Positions 29,220 to 38,422 of a stretch of DNA of 64,000 nt are shown here, one piece after another; positions within the stretch are counted from its first letter, which is position 1; each line of letters starts with the position of its first letter. Both the position numbers and the translations under genes were made by a program. Source of the stretch: Novosphingobium sp. HII-3 (lineage in GTDB: Bacteria > Pseudomonadota > Alphaproteobacteria > Sphingomonadales > Sphingomonadaceae); assembly GCF_002916655.1 (NCBI RefSeq), contig NZ_PPSM01000014.1, positions 620,001-684,000 of the forward strand, read 5' to 3'. The notes beneath the pieces are model-generated. The model saw only the letters and a program-made list of their open reading frames with translations. It was not told the DNA's origin and ran no database searches.

Positions 29220-30485
29220 TTACGAAGGCGCCTGGGCCTTCTTCTTCGCTCTTGGCATCATCGCCTTCAGATCGAACTTGCCCAGAAGCGATGGCTTGGG
29301 CGGGACCACGTCAACGCCGACATCGATGATCTCGCGGGCGATCTCGCGAATGACGCTGGCGCCCTTGGTGGCCGTGTTCGCCTCGGCAAAGGTCTGCCCC
29401 AGCTTCGCGGCCATGGATGCGGCCTTGAGATCGTAGGGAATCGTGAAGTCGATCGGCGTTTCGATCGACGCCTCAAAGTCGGCCTTGCTGATCTCGGTGA
29501 AGTTGGGCTGCACCTTGTTCGCGACGATGATCAACCGGGCCTGCGGGGCCTGGGACTTGAACCACGACAGCAGGCGGATGGTGTCCCGCGCTGAGGCCAG
29601 CGTCAGCTCCGTCACCAGCACGGCCACGCTCAGGCTGGGCGCAAGCTGCGGGAAGTTGATCAGCATGTTGCGCGGCAGGTCGAGCACTGTCACTTCGAAC
29701 GCCTGGCGGAACTCGGTCTCCAGCTGGACGAAGGCGGAGCCGTCCGTGAGGAGCGGCGAACTGATCGGCGCCTCGGCAGAGAGGATGGCCAGATGGTCGT
29801 TCACCCTGACCATCGCGCGCTCGAGGAACAGGCCGTCGATACGGCTGGGGTTCTCGATTGCGTCCGTCAGGCCGCGCCCGGGCTCCAGATCCATGGTGAG
29901 GGCGCCGGTGCCGAAATGAATGTCGAGGTCGAGCAGCGAGGTCGCCAGCTTGTTATCGGTGCTGAACAGCCAGGCGAGCGAGGTAGCGAGGGTCGAAGCG
30001 CCGACGCCGCCGCGCGTTCCGATGATGGCGGCGGCCACGTGGTTCTTGGCCGCGGAGGGGTCCACCGTGCGCGGTGCTGCGAACACGGCCTGCGCCTGTG
30101 CCAGCGCGTCGCGAACGGTCGCGGGCTGCAGCGGCTTCAGCAGGTAGTCGTGGATGCCGCTGGCAACGAGGTCGCGGTAGAGGCGCACGTCGTTGACCTG
30201 GCCCACAGCGACGACAACCGTGCCCGGCTCGCAGACTTCGGCCAGAGCGTTGATGTCGCTCAGCGGGTCGCCGCTTTCGGAAAGGTCGACGAGCAGAATA
30301 TTGGGGCTCGCGGTCACCGACAGCGTCTGCACGGCGTTGCGCAGGCCGCCCTTGAAGCACTTCTCCGGCTGCCAGCCCATCTCCTCGACGATGGGACGCA
30401 GAACCTCGAGCGAGGCTTCGTCGCACATGAAGGAGGCGAACTGGTCGCGACCGGCGGAACCACCGGATTTCCAGGGGGCATTCAT
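29220..30485 (-). CDS. cpaE: Tad pilus localisation ATPase-like protein CpaE/TadZ
   Basis: 421-residue protein with an N-terminal receiver-like domain (about 25-140, ILLVDLSESGDPLSDINAL) and a MinD/ParA-type domain (about 155-395). The P-loop reads GTRGGVGASTLATSLAW, a deviant Walker A that lacks the usual lysine. CpaE/TadZ proteins place the Tad machinery at the cell pole. The gene lies between cpaD and tadB; spacing to cpaD is 4 bases. Confidence 0.92.
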   Translation of the reverse strand: MNAPWKSGGSAGRDQFASFMCDEASLEVLRPIVEEMGWQPEKCFKGGLRNAVQTLSVTASPNILLVDLSESGDPLSDINALAEVCEPGTVVVAVGQVNDVRLYRDLVASGIHDYLLKPLQPATVRDALAQAQAVFAAPRTVDPSAAKNHVAAAIIGTRGGVGASTLATSLAWLFSTDNKLATSLLDLDIHFGTGALTMDLEPGRGLTDAIENPSRIDGLFLERAMVRVNDHLAILSAEAPISSPLLTDGSAFVQLETEFRQAFEVTVLDLPRNMLINFPQLAPSLSVAVLVTELTLASARDTIRLLSWFKSQAPQARLIIVANKVQPNFTEISKADFEASIETPIDFTIPYDLKAASMAAKLGQTFAEANTATKGASVIREIAREIIDVGVDVVPPKPSLLGKFDLKAMMPRAKKKAQAPS

Positions 30486-30489
30486 GGCG

Positions 30490-31140
30490 TCAGTTCCCTC
30501 CGCCGGTGCTGGAAGTGGAGGTCTGTGAGACCGTGTTGCCCTGGCCCGTGGCCGGAGCGGTGCGGTACGCGCTGATCGCGCGGTTCGACGTCATCGCCGC
30601 GGTCGAGCCCGTGTCGTTCTGGCCGCGCACCAGATCCTCGGGGTCCGCGACCATCGCCGCGAGGTTAGAATTCGTCGCGCAGCCATAGTTCGACGACAGG
30701 CCATTGTTGGGATTGCCATCGCTCTTGACGGACCAGTCCGGGCATCCCGGCACCGTCGCGATCGCGCGCGAGACGGTGATGCGGGCGACGCCCGAGGGCA
30801 CGGTGCCGGTCGGCGCGGAGGCATCGTCGATGACCAGTCCGAACTGCTGTGCGGCCATGGCCACGGCGTTGCGGGTGGTCGGGTCCATGTCCGGATCGTC
30901 CACGAGGATGCGGTCACCGTACTTGAGGCCGAGCGTCTCGAACCAGCCGGCGAGACGGGCCTGTTCGCCATAGGCGAGGCCACCGCCGGCCGTGGTCAGG
31001 TCCAGGGAATAGCTGGTCTTCTCGACTACCGGCTGATGAACCGAGTACATCGAGCGGTTGGTCGGCACGCCGGCGCAACCCGAAAGGACAGCGCCGAGCG
31101 TTGCAGCAAGAGCAGCGGTGGCGAAAGGCAGATTGCGCAT
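30490..31140 (-). CDS. cpaD: Tad pilus assembly lipoprotein CpaD
   Basis: 216-residue exported protein with lipobox VLSGC, typical of CpaD, which helps the CpaC secretin reach or stay in the outer membrane. It carries the family features YSLDLTTAGGGLAYGEQARLAGWFETLGL and the four-cysteine-type segment GCPDWSVKSDGNPNNGLSSNYGCATNSNLAAMVADPEDLVRG, given here in parts: GCPDW and NYGCATNSNLAAM. I chose the ATG at 31140, which has AAGGTGAT upstream; a GTG at 31158 would add six residues. The Ser/Thr/Gly-rich tail is probably unstructured. Confidence 0.9.
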   Translation of the reverse strand: MRNLPFATAALAATLGAVLSGCAGVPTNRSMYSVHQPVVEKTSYSLDLTTAGGGLAYGEQARLAGWFETLGLKYGDRILVDDPDMDPTTRNAVAMAAQQFGLVIDDASAPTGTVPSGVARITVSRAIATVPGCPDWSVKSDGNPNNGLSSNYGCATNSNLAAMVADPEDLVRGQNDTGSTAAMTSNRAISAYRTAPATGQGNTVSQTSTSSTGGGN

Positions 31141-31158
31141 GGAAATCACCTTGAACAC

Positions 31159-32739
31159 TTAGAGGCTGAAGCCGGGCTTGGCAGATTCGTCGGAGGCGGC
31201 GCGCTTCGACTTCTTGCCCTTGGCCGGCGCTTCGCCCGCGCCGAGCCCCGGCCCGGGTAGCGGGGCGGGTGCGGGTGCCGGGTTCGAAGTGGTCGGACCG
31301 GGCCGCTTCTCCCCGCTCACGCCATCGTTCGACATGTTGCCAAGCAGGCGCTGGAGTTCGTTAGGCGCATTGAAGCCATCGGTGGGCAGGACGACCTTCG
31401 ACGACGAGTTCATGGGCTGCACGATGTACGGTGTCACGATAATCACGAGTTCCGTTTCGCCCCGCCGGTAGCCGGTGGACCGGAACAGCGAGCCCAGGAT
31501 CGGCAGATCGCCCGCGCCCGGCATCTTCTGGATCGTGTTTTGCGCGTTCGTGCTGAGAAGGCCCGCGATCATGAAGCTCTGGCCGGAGCCGAGTTCGATG
31601 GTCGTCTCCGTGCGGCGCACGGTGAGGGCCGGGATCTCGTACCCGTTGAGGGTTACGGCGCCTTCGCTCGAAAGTTCCGAAACTTCGGGGCGCACGCGCA
31701 TGGAAATGCGGCCGCTGGTCAGCACCGTGGGCGTGTAGCTGAGGCTCACGCCGTAGCGCTTGTACTCGATCGACGTGGTGCCGAGACCTTCGCTGATTGG
31801 GATCGGGTATTCGCCGCCGGCCAGGAAGTCCGCGGTTTCGCCCGAAAGCGCCGTGAGGTTCGGCTGGGCCAGCGTGCTGACGAGGCCGACCGTCTCACCG
31901 GCATCCAGAGCGCCGAGGATGTCGAGGCCAAGCAGGCGCCCCGCGAAGCCGAGCGTGGTGCCGGTGGCGGTGGCAGCGATGTTCGACCCGCCAAGCTCGG
32001 CGATTTCGCCCGTGACAGGGTCAATGCCGATCTGAGTGGTGGCCCCTGTTCCCACACCAAGGACGCGCCCCGGTACGAAGGCGCCGGTGGTTGGGCGCTG
32101 ACCGATGCCGAACTTGAAGCCCCCGGTGTTGTCGAGCGTGGACAGGCGGGAGTTCAGCGACTTGACGAGCGTGCGGCTGACTTCCGCAATGCGGACCTGC
32201 AGGTTCACCTGAAGCGGGGTAGCGATCCGCAGGCGGCTGATGACGTTCGCCTCGGCTCCGGCGTAGGCCTGCACGAGACGCTCGGCTTCGGCGGCATCCT
32301 CGGGATTCTTGATCGTGCCGGTCAGGAGGAAGGTATTCGCCCCCATCGTTGACACGCCGATGCTCGCCTCAGGCATCGCGAGGCGCAGCATCGCGTCGAC
32401 GCTGTCGAGGTTGGAGCCCACCCGCACGGTACCCGACCAGAGGATCGTCCCGGCCGCGTTGCTGGCATAGACCGTCGTGGTGCCGCCGGCCTTGCCGAAC
32501 ACGTAGAATTGCTTGGGGGACTTCACCTGGACGTCCGCCACCGCGTCGTTCGAGATGAAGACGTCGGCCATGTTGCCGGGAACGGTGACAAGCTGGCCAT
32601 TGCCGATCGACAGGACCAGTTCCTGCGCCGGCCGCGACACCGAGCTGCCCGTCTGCGCATCGGCCGAGGTGCTCAGGGCTGCCAGCGGCGCAAGCGCGGT
32701 CGCTCCGATCAGCATGGATTTGAGAAGGCTGAACTTCAT
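31159..32739 (-). CDS. cpaC: Tad pilus outer-membrane secretin CpaC
   Basis: 526-residue secretin that forms the outer-membrane pore for the Tad pilus. It has a signal peptide (about 1-31, cut near ADA), an N-terminal pilus-formation domain (VFISNDAVADVQVKSPKQFYVFG), a BON-like region (about 110-170) and the secretin core (about 245-440, with ETADFLAGGEYPIPI and the PGAGDLPILGSLFRS signature). The C-terminal 70 residues are Pro/Ala/Gly- and Lys-rich and specific to this group. The start is the ATG at 32739; the gene ends 18 bases before the cpaD start. Confidence 0.93.
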   Translation of the reverse strand: MKFSLLKSMLIGATALAPLAALSTSADAQTGSSVSRPAQELVLSIGNGQLVTVPGNMADVFISNDAVADVQVKSPKQFYVFGKAGGTTTVYASNAAGTILWSGTVRVGSNLDSVDAMLRLAMPEASIGVSTMGANTFLLTGTIKNPEDAAEAERLVQAYAGAEANVISRLRIATPLQVNLQVRIAEVSRTLVKSLNSRLSTLDNTGGFKFGIGQRPTTGAFVPGRVLGVGTGATTQIGIDPVTGEIAELGGSNIAATATGTTLGFAGRLLGLDILGALDAGETVGLVSTLAQPNLTALSGETADFLAGGEYPIPISEGLGTTSIEYKRYGVSLSYTPTVLTSGRISMRVRPEVSELSSEGAVTLNGYEIPALTVRRTETTIELGSGQSFMIAGLLSTNAQNTIQKMPGAGDLPILGSLFRSTGYRRGETELVIIVTPYIVQPMNSSSKVVLPTDGFNAPNELQRLLGNMSNDGVSGEKRPGPTTSNPAPAPAPLPGPGLGAGEAPAKGKKSKRAASDESAKPGFSL

Positions 32740-32783
32740 CGTGGTGCCCCCGAAGAGTGAAGGACGTGCGGCGGACGCGCGCA

Positions 32784-33812
32784 TCAGTGCTTGCCCGCAG
32801 GTTCGATGGTGGTTTCGTTGCCGCGGGTGACGCGGACCACGGGGCCGCGGAAGACCGGCGCGGCCGGTGCTCCGCCCGCCGTCTGCGGCTGCGGCGCAGC
32901 CATCGGAGCGGCCGAAGGCATCGAGCCGCCGGTGTTCTGCGGCGGGCGAGTCGCCCGCTGGAAACGCGAGACGTCGGCCCCGGTCACGTACGTCGTGGCC
33001 CCGTCGAGCGGCTGGTTCATGGCCTGGCTCATGAACTTCTCTTCCTGTTCGCGGGTCGCGCCCTCGGGAAGCTTCACGTCACCGCTGGCGAGGACGCGAT
33101 CGAACTCGCCCTGGTTGTCGGCGATGGAGCGCAGTGAGAGGCTGATCTGGCCGATCTGCTGAGCGACGGCGACCTTCTCGGCGATGCGCGGGGTAACTTC
33201 GAGAGTGACGGTGCGGAAGCCCTGGACAACGGTCTTGCCGTCCTCGACCTGGCTCGTGGTGGCCTGATCGGTGGCGAGCACGCGCAGGTTGCGCAGGATC
33301 GTCTCGGCCGTGCGCAGCGGGTCGCCGTCGCCCTTCACATCCTGCGTGAGGACCAGGTCCACGCGGTCGCCCGGGAAGACGAAGCCGCCGACCCCGGCGT
33401 CAGCCGAGACGGAGATGGTGACGGCGCGCATGCCCGCGCCGAGCGCGGCCGCAAGGAAGCCCCGGTCTCCCGGCGCCACCAGCGCACCCTGCGTCAGCGG
33501 CTGCCCGGCCGTGATCGGGAAGCGCACGACCGTGCCCAGCAGCTTGGACATGTCTGCCTGGCCGTCGATGTAGTAGGCGTCCTGCACGAGATTGTCCGGC
33601 CAGCTCTGGAAGGCGACCGAATCGGCGGTGATGATCGTGCCGACGGGGAGGGCGCGTTGAGCGACAAGCACCTTGGGGCCGGTGGGATTGGCAGCCGGAA
33701 CCGCCCCGGCTTGCGGTGCAGAACCTCCCGCCAGCATCGTCCTTGCAACGAACGCGGTGAAGGCCGCGACGAGCAGTGCGACCGCGAGCAGCACCACTTT
33801 CTTCCTGTCCAT
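32784..33812 (-). CDS. cpaB: Tad pilus assembly protein CpaB
   Basis: 342-residue periplasmic protein anchored by one N-terminal membrane helix (about 5-27). It contains a SAF domain (about 48-115, with VLVAQRALPVGTIITADSV) and an RcpC/CpaB domain (about 130-250, with VSADAGVGGFVFPGDRVDLVLTQDV). CpaB belongs to the outer-membrane secretin complex of the Tad apparatus. A Pro/Ala-rich tail ends in RVTRGNETTIEPAGKH. It heads the cpaB-C-D-E-tadB-tadC run; 133 bases separate it from cpaA. Confidence 0.93.
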   Translation of the reverse strand: MDRKKVVLLAVALLVAAFTAFVARTMLAGGSAPQAGAVPAANPTGPKVLVAQRALPVGTIITADSVAFQSWPDNLVQDAYYIDGQADMSKLLGTVVRFPITAGQPLTQGALVAPGDRGFLAAALGAGMRAVTISVSADAGVGGFVFPGDRVDLVLTQDVKGDGDPLRTAETILRNLRVLATDQATTSQVEDGKTVVQGFRTVTLEVTPRIAEKVAVAQQIGQISLSLRSIADNQGEFDRVLASGDVKLPEGATREQEEKFMSQAMNQPLDGATTYVTGADVSRFQRATRPPQNTGGSMPSAAPMAAPQPQTAGGAPAAPVFRGPVVRVTRGNETTIEPAGKH

Positions 33813-33945
33813 GGCTATTGAAGGCCCTCTGAAAATCCCTGTTGTTCAGCGTTGTGAGCCGAAATGGTTAACATCGGGTTCAAGCCGGATTTCGGGGCAT
33901 TTTGGCACCCTCCCAATGGGCGCAGACGAGGTTTCGGCGCGTGCT

Positions 33946-34656
33946 TCACGTGGCGAGAGGCGCGAATCGGACGGTTGGCAGAACGACTGAGCCCAGGACC
34001 CAGAGCGATGCTGTCGTGATTGCGATGCCGTAGGGCACCTCGATCCTCGACTTCTGCCGGCCCATCATGTGGCGAAGGCCGATAAAGACCACGATGAGCG
34101 CCGCCAACCCCGCGACCGGGATGATCCAGAAGGCGGGCACCATGGTGACGAGAGCCTGTGCGCCCGAGGGCGAGACGATCGGCCGGTCGAAGGCGAGGGC
34201 GAAGAGCACGGCGCCAGCGCACCAGATCCAGGCGAGCGCGGCGAGCGCGGCGAGAATGTCGCGAAACCGTTCGCTGCGTCCGGTGGTCATGTTGAGCGCC
34301 GCCATCGCTACGGATGCGCCGCCGCCCAGAACCGCCATCAGGATGATCACCTGCAGGAAGGGTACGGGAGGAAACCAGAGGGCCAGCGCCGACAGCAGCT
34401 TCACGTCTCCGCCGCCCATCTGGCCGATGGCGAACAGGAGGCTGGCGACGCCCAGAGTTGCGCCGGCGAGGGCAACCTGCAGCGCCATGTCCTGCGGCGT
34501 GAGCCCCGAAGCCAGCCACCACAGCGGCGCGGCGAGCGCGACCGCCGCGGTGAGGCGGTTGCCGATATGGCGGGCGCGAAGATCGGTCAGCGCCGCGATC
34601 AGCAGCGCCGTTGCCAATGCGGCCAGCAGTGCGTAGGAAAATACAGCGCCCGTCAT
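33946..34656 (-). CDS. cpaA: Prepilin peptidase CpaA (A24 family)
   Basis: 236-residue integral membrane aspartic protease that cleaves the leader of Flp-type pilins. It has about six membrane helices; the two catalytic aspartates lie in LTDLRARHIGN (near residue 26) and in GQMGGGDVKLL (near residue 80). This is the short TadV/CpaA form without a methylase domain. The ATG at 34656 gives the normal N-terminus; a second in-frame ATG lies at 34668. No Flp pilin substrate gene is found in the window. Confidence 0.9.
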   Translation of the reverse strand: MTGAVFSYALLAALATALLIAALTDLRARHIGNRLTAAVALAAPLWWLASGLTPQDMALQVALAGATLGVASLLFAIGQMGGGDVKLLSALALWFPPVPFLQVIILMAVLGGGASVAMAALNMTTGRSERFRDILAALAALAWIWCAGAVLFALAFDRPIVSPSGAQALVTMVPAFWIIPVAGLAALIVVFIGLRHMMGRQKSRIEVPYGIAITTASLWVLGSVVLPTVRFAPLAT

Positions 34657-34735
34657 GCTTCGTCCCATTCGATTGAAGCGGTCTAGCCTGCCAACCGCTA
34701 CCAAACAGTAACCACCATCCGAGGCTCTCCCGGCG

Positions 34736-35713
34736 ATGACCTCTTCCCTTGAAACCCTGCGTCGATCCCCCGCGCGTCGGGCGATACCGCCTACGGCAGC
34801 GGAAACGCGCTGGGCACTGCCCGACGGGCATCTGCTCCGCCGCATCGACTGGTCGGGGCGCGGGCGGGGCTCGATCCTCTTCATGCCGGGCCGGGGCGAC
34901 GCTTACGAGAAATGGCTGGAGACGCTGGACGGCTGGCATGAGGAAGGCTGGGGAGTTGTGTCGGCGGACTGGCGCGGACAGGCCGGTTCGGGGCGGATGG
35001 GGCGTGATGCCACCACCGGGCATGTGCCTGACTTCGGTCTCTGGGTGGAGGACTACGCCGCCCTCTATGCGTCATGGGCCGCATCCACCCCCGGGCCGCA
35101 CGTCGCCATCGCCCATTCGATGGGCGGGCAGATCGTGCTGCGCGCGGTGGCTGAAGGATTGGTTGTTCCGGACGCGATCGTGCTGTCCGCGCCCATGCTC
35201 GGCCTTCATCCGAGCTGGCTTCCTTCCCGCCTGCTGCACCGGATGGCGCGTGGTATCGTCCGGTTGGGCGATCCGCGCCGTCCCGCATGGAAGGCGAGCG
35301 AGAGGCCGAGCCTGCCGGGATCGCTCGCTCCGCAGGCGCGCAGCCTGCTGCTGACGCACGACGACAGCCGCTATGAGGATGAGCAGTGGTGGCGGCAGAA
35401 GCGGCCGGCCCTCGGGATGGGCCCTGCCAGTTGGGGCTGGGTCGAGCGCGCTCTGGCCTCGATCTGCAGGCTCGAGCAGCCTGGGACGCTGGAGGCCATC
35501 ATGACGCCGTGCCTCCTGCTGGGCACGAGCATCGACGGGCTCGTCTCCTGGCCGGCGATCCGCCGCGCAGCCGAACGGTTGCCCTTGGGCGAGCTCGTCT
35601 CCTTCGGTGCGGAATGCCGGCACGAGATCCTTCGCGAGGCCGATCCCGTGCGCAATCGGGCCTTGGCGGCCATCAGGGACTTCCTCGATCGTCACGCCGC
35701 CGCTAGGGCGTGA
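34736..35713 (+). CDS. Alpha/beta hydrolase (monoglyceride-lipase-like)
   Basis: 325-residue serine hydrolase of the Hydrolase_4/lysophospholipase group. The oxyanion segment is FMPGRGD (about 49-55), the nucleophile elbow is AIAHSMGGQ with Ser128, and the acid and histidine are likely in GTSIDGLVSW and ECRHEIL. Substrates are probably medium- or long-chain esters or lysophospholipids. It overlaps the FAD oxidoreductase gene by 4 bases and diverges from cpaA. Confidence 0.88.
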   Translation: MTSSLETLRRSPARRAIPPTAAETRWALPDGHLLRRIDWSGRGRGSILFMPGRGDAYEKWLETLDGWHEEGWGVVSADWRGQAGSGRMGRDATTGHVPDFGLWVEDYAALYASWAASTPGPHVAIAHSMGGQIVLRAVAEGLVVPDAIVLSAPMLGLHPSWLPSRLLHRMARGIVRLGDPRRPAWKASERPSLPGSLAPQARSLLLTHDDSRYEDEQWWRQKRPALGMGPASWGWVERALASICRLEQPGTLEAIMTPCLLLGTSIDGLVSWPAIRRAAERLPLGELVSFGAECRHEILREADPVRNRALAAIRDFLDRHAAARA

Positions 35714-36810
35714 GCAGGATGGAAGCAGCGTACGATATCGTCATCGCCGGTGCCGGCATGGCCGGAGCCTCGCTTGCCGCCACGATCGCCGGGCGCGCGC
35801 GGGTTCTCGTGCTGGAGGCAGAAGAAAGGCCCGGTTATCACGCAACGGGGCGGTCGGCCGCGTTCTGGACGGAAAGCTACGGCGGGCCGGGCGTGCAGCC
35901 GCTGACCACGGCATCGGGACCACGGCTGAAGGATCTGGGTGTCCTGAGAGCCCGCGGAGCCCTGACGCTGGGGCGCGCCGGTCAGGAACTGGAAATAGCG
36001 CACTTCGCGGAGCAATTTCGTGCCATCGGCGTGGAGATGCACCTTCTCGGCCGCGAGGCGCTGGTGGAGCGTGTGCCCGGCCTCCGTGAAATGTGGACCT
36101 GCGGCGCCTTCGAGCCCAGCACCTGTGACATCGACGTGGCGCGGCTGCACCAGCATTATCTGAAAGAGGCGCGGCGGGCGGGCGCGGAGATCCGGTGCCG
36201 GGCGGGTCTTGCCGCCGCGCGGCGCGAGGGCGGGGCATGGCGGCTGGAGCTGGCGGACGGGCGGCACGTGGCCGCGGCCGTCCTCGTCAACGCCGCAGGC
36301 GCCTGGGCTGACGGAGTTGCGCGGCTCGCGGGCCATTCCCCTCTGGGGATAGCGCCCTATCGCCGCACCATCGCGCAGGTCGCCATCGGTAGCGACGTTC
36401 CGGATGATCTGCCGCTGGTGCTCGACATTGCCGGACAGTTCTACTTCAAGCCCGAGAACGGCCGCCTCTGGCTGAGCCCCCATGACGAGACGCCAAGCGC
36501 CCCCTGCGACGCCGCGCCTGAAGAGTTCGATGTGGCTCTCGCCATCGACCGGCTTGAGCAGGTGCTGGACACGAAGGTTGAACGCGTGGAGCATCGCTGG
36601 GCCGGCCTGCGCTCCTTCGCGCCCGACCGCTTGCCGGTCTATGGCTTCGCGCAGGGAGATCCTTCGTTCTTCTGGTTCGCGGGGCAGGGCGGCTTCGGCA
36701 TCCAGACGGCGCCGGCTGCGGCGGACCTTGCCGCACGGCTGCTGCTGGGCGAGGGACCGGGGGTGGTGGATCCCACGCCTTACGCGCCTGGACGGTTCAG
36801 CGGCGCCTGA
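35710..36810 (+). CDS. FAD-dependent oxidoreductase (DAO family)
   Basis: 366-residue flavoenzyme of the D-amino-acid-oxidase/glycine-oxidase superfamily. The dinucleotide motif IVIAGAGMAGAS is at the N-terminus, the second FAD contact is LVNAAGAWAD, and the C-terminal region shows RLWLSPHDET, HRWAGLRSFAPDRLPVYG and FAGQGGFGIQTAPAAA. It oxidises an amine or hydroxy acid, but the substrate is unknown. The GTG at 35710 overlaps the hydrolase stop; an ATG at 35719 is the alternative. Confidence 0.88.
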   Translation: MSRMEAAYDIVIAGAGMAGASLAATIAGRARVLVLEAEERPGYHATGRSAAFWTESYGGPGVQPLTTASGPRLKDLGVLRARGALTLGRAGQELEIAHFAEQFRAIGVEMHLLGREALVERVPGLREMWTCGAFEPSTCDIDVARLHQHYLKEARRAGAEIRCRAGLAAARREGGAWRLELADGRHVAAAVLVNAAGAWADGVARLAGHSPLGIAPYRRTIAQVAIGSDVPDDLPLVLDIAGQFYFKPENGRLWLSPHDETPSAPCDAAPEEFDVALAIDRLEQVLDTKVERVEHRWAGLRSFAPDRLPVYGFAQGDPSFFWFAGQGGFGIQTAPAAADLAARLLLGEGPGVVDPTPYAPGRFSGA

Positions 36811-36819
36811 GACGCCGTC

Positions 36820-37938
36820 TCACTCGTTGTTCGGTGCATCCGCCGCACGGGCGTCGGTCTTGTGCCTTGGCACGAGCAGATGCCAGGCGAGGAGGACGGG
36901 TTCCAGCACCGCCATGCCAACGAGACCGCTGATCAGGCGCTGGATGGCGGGCCAGATCTGCGCATCGGCGTAGCTGTCGGGCACGAGGACGACGAGCACC
37001 GTCAGGGTGAACTGGAGCCCCAGGTACGTCACCTCGGGCAAGCCGTTCTCGATGTGGCGGCCGATGACGATGCCGAGGCAAGTTCCGGCGACGAGGACCG
37101 GGACGCTGCCCTGGGCAAGCAGCAGGACCGCCAGAGCAAGTGCGCCCCCCGCCAGGCAGCCGACCGCCCGGTGCAGAAGGCGGCGTGTGACCGGAACGAA
37201 GCCGCTCTTGCCGATCCCCGCTACAGGCACGATCATCACCGCCATGATCGTCACCGCGGCCTGCGGCAGCTCGGGAATGCGGAACAGCGCGTGCAGGAGG
37301 GGCAGCGTCGCGATGGCGAGCCCGGCCTGGGCCGCGTGGCGGGCGGCTTGTGGATGCCAGCGCATCCTGTCGGGCGGCGGCTTGCGATCCATCCACCAGC
37401 GCTTCCCGGCCATGGCGCCGACCGCAAGGCTGACCAGGGTGCAGGCAATCGTTCCCGCCGCCACCTCCAGCAGCCGCGTGCGCGCAAAATCAAGGGTGTC
37501 GAGGTCGGGCCGGGCGATCTTGTCCAGCAGGATCATCTCGAACGTCAGGCCGAACAGCAGCCAGGCGTAGGCGCGCCGGGCTGTGATCATCCCATAGAGA
37601 CCGACCGCGCCGACCAGCGCGGCCGCCGTCATCGACACGGCCACGGAACCCGATGCATAAGGCACCACCGCCAGCGCCAGCAGCGATCCTATCAGCGTGC
37701 CGGTCATGCGCATGACGCCGCGCAGCAGCGTTTCGCCGACGTCGCTCTTCAGCAGGACGAATGCGGTAAAGGCCGCCCATGCCACCATCGTGGCGCCGAG
37801 CATGTGCGCCAGCAGGATGGCGAGGAGCACCGAAGCGACACAGGCCCATTCGTCCGCCATGCGCGGCCCTGGCGTGACGAGGGCGCGCAGTTCCCCGCGC
37901 AGCGTTCGCGCGGCACCGGGCGAGCGGGAGACCGTCAC
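36820..37938 (-). CDS. FUSC-family membrane protein (aromatic-acid exporter-like)
   Basis: 372-residue integral membrane protein with ten or so hydrophobic helices in two halves. Both halves show the fusaric-acid-resistance-like pattern, for example FVLLKSDVGETLLRGVMRMTGTLIGSLLA and GFVPVTRRLLHRAVGCLAGGALALAV, of which the RxxGTxxG core is diagnostic. The FUSC/AaeB family exports aromatic acids and other toxic compounds. The long cytoplasmic domain of AaeB is short or absent here. It starts at a GTG (37938) and ends close to the convergent FAD oxidoreductase. Confidence 0.8.
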   Translation of the reverse strand: MTVSRSPGAARTLRGELRALVTPGPRMADEWACVASVLLAILLAHMLGATMVAWAAFTAFVLLKSDVGETLLRGVMRMTGTLIGSLLALAVVPYASGSVAVSMTAAALVGAVGLYGMITARRAYAWLLFGLTFEMILLDKIARPDLDTLDFARTRLLEVAAGTIACTLVSLAVGAMAGKRWWMDRKPPPDRMRWHPQAARHAAQAGLAIATLPLLHALFRIPELPQAAVTIMAVMIVPVAGIGKSGFVPVTRRLLHRAVGCLAGGALALAVLLLAQGSVPVLVAGTCLGIVIGRHIENGLPEVTYLGLQFTLTVLVVLVPDSYADAQIWPAIQRLISGLVGMAVLEPVLLAWHLLVPRHKTDARAADAPNNE

Positions 37939-37987
37939 TGGCGCGGGCCTCCAACGAGGCTCGCGGCCGGGGAACGGAGGGGCACCC

Positions 37988-38422
37988 TCAGGCGGCGGCC
38001 TTTGCGGCGTCGCTGGCCAGCTTGTCCACGCGTTCGTTCTCGACGTGACCGTTGTGTCCCCGAACCCATTGCCAGGTGACCTTGTGGCGCCCTGCGGCTT
38101 CGATCAGTTCGTGCCAAAGATCGGCGTTGCGCACAGGTTGCCGGCTGGAGTTGACCCACCCCTTCTTCTTCCAGCCGTGGACCCACTTGGTGATGCCGTC
38201 GATCACGTACTTGCTGTCTGTGAAAAGGGTGACCTCGCAAGGCTCGATCAGCGCGTTCAGACCCTTGATCGCGGCCGTCATCTCCATGCGGTTGTTGGTC
38301 GTGTCGGCTTCGCTGCCGGCCATTTCCTTCTCGTGCGGGCCCATGCGCAGCAGGACGCCCCAGCCGCCGGGGCCGGGATTGCCCTTGCAGGCGCCGTCCG
38401 TGAAGATTTCCACCTGCTTCAT
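37988..38422 (-). CDS. rnhA: Ribonuclease HI
   Basis: 144-residue endonuclease that cuts the RNA strand of RNA-DNA hybrids. The four catalytic acids are all present: Asp9 ([14 protein letters not shown]), Glu47 (RMEMTA), Asp69 (FTDSKYV) and Asp133 (ERVDKLA), one residue short of E. coli numbering. The ATG at 38422 overlaps the end of thrB by 4 bases, giving the order ispH-thrB-rnhA on this strand. Confidence 0.97.
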   Translation of the reverse strand: MKQVEIFTDGACKGNPGPGGWGVLLRMGPHEKEMAGSEADTTNNRMEMTAAIKGLNALIEPCEVTLFTDSKYVIDGITKWVHGWKKKGWVNSSRQPVRNADLWHELIEAAGRHKVTWQWVRGHNGHVENERVDKLASDAAKAAA

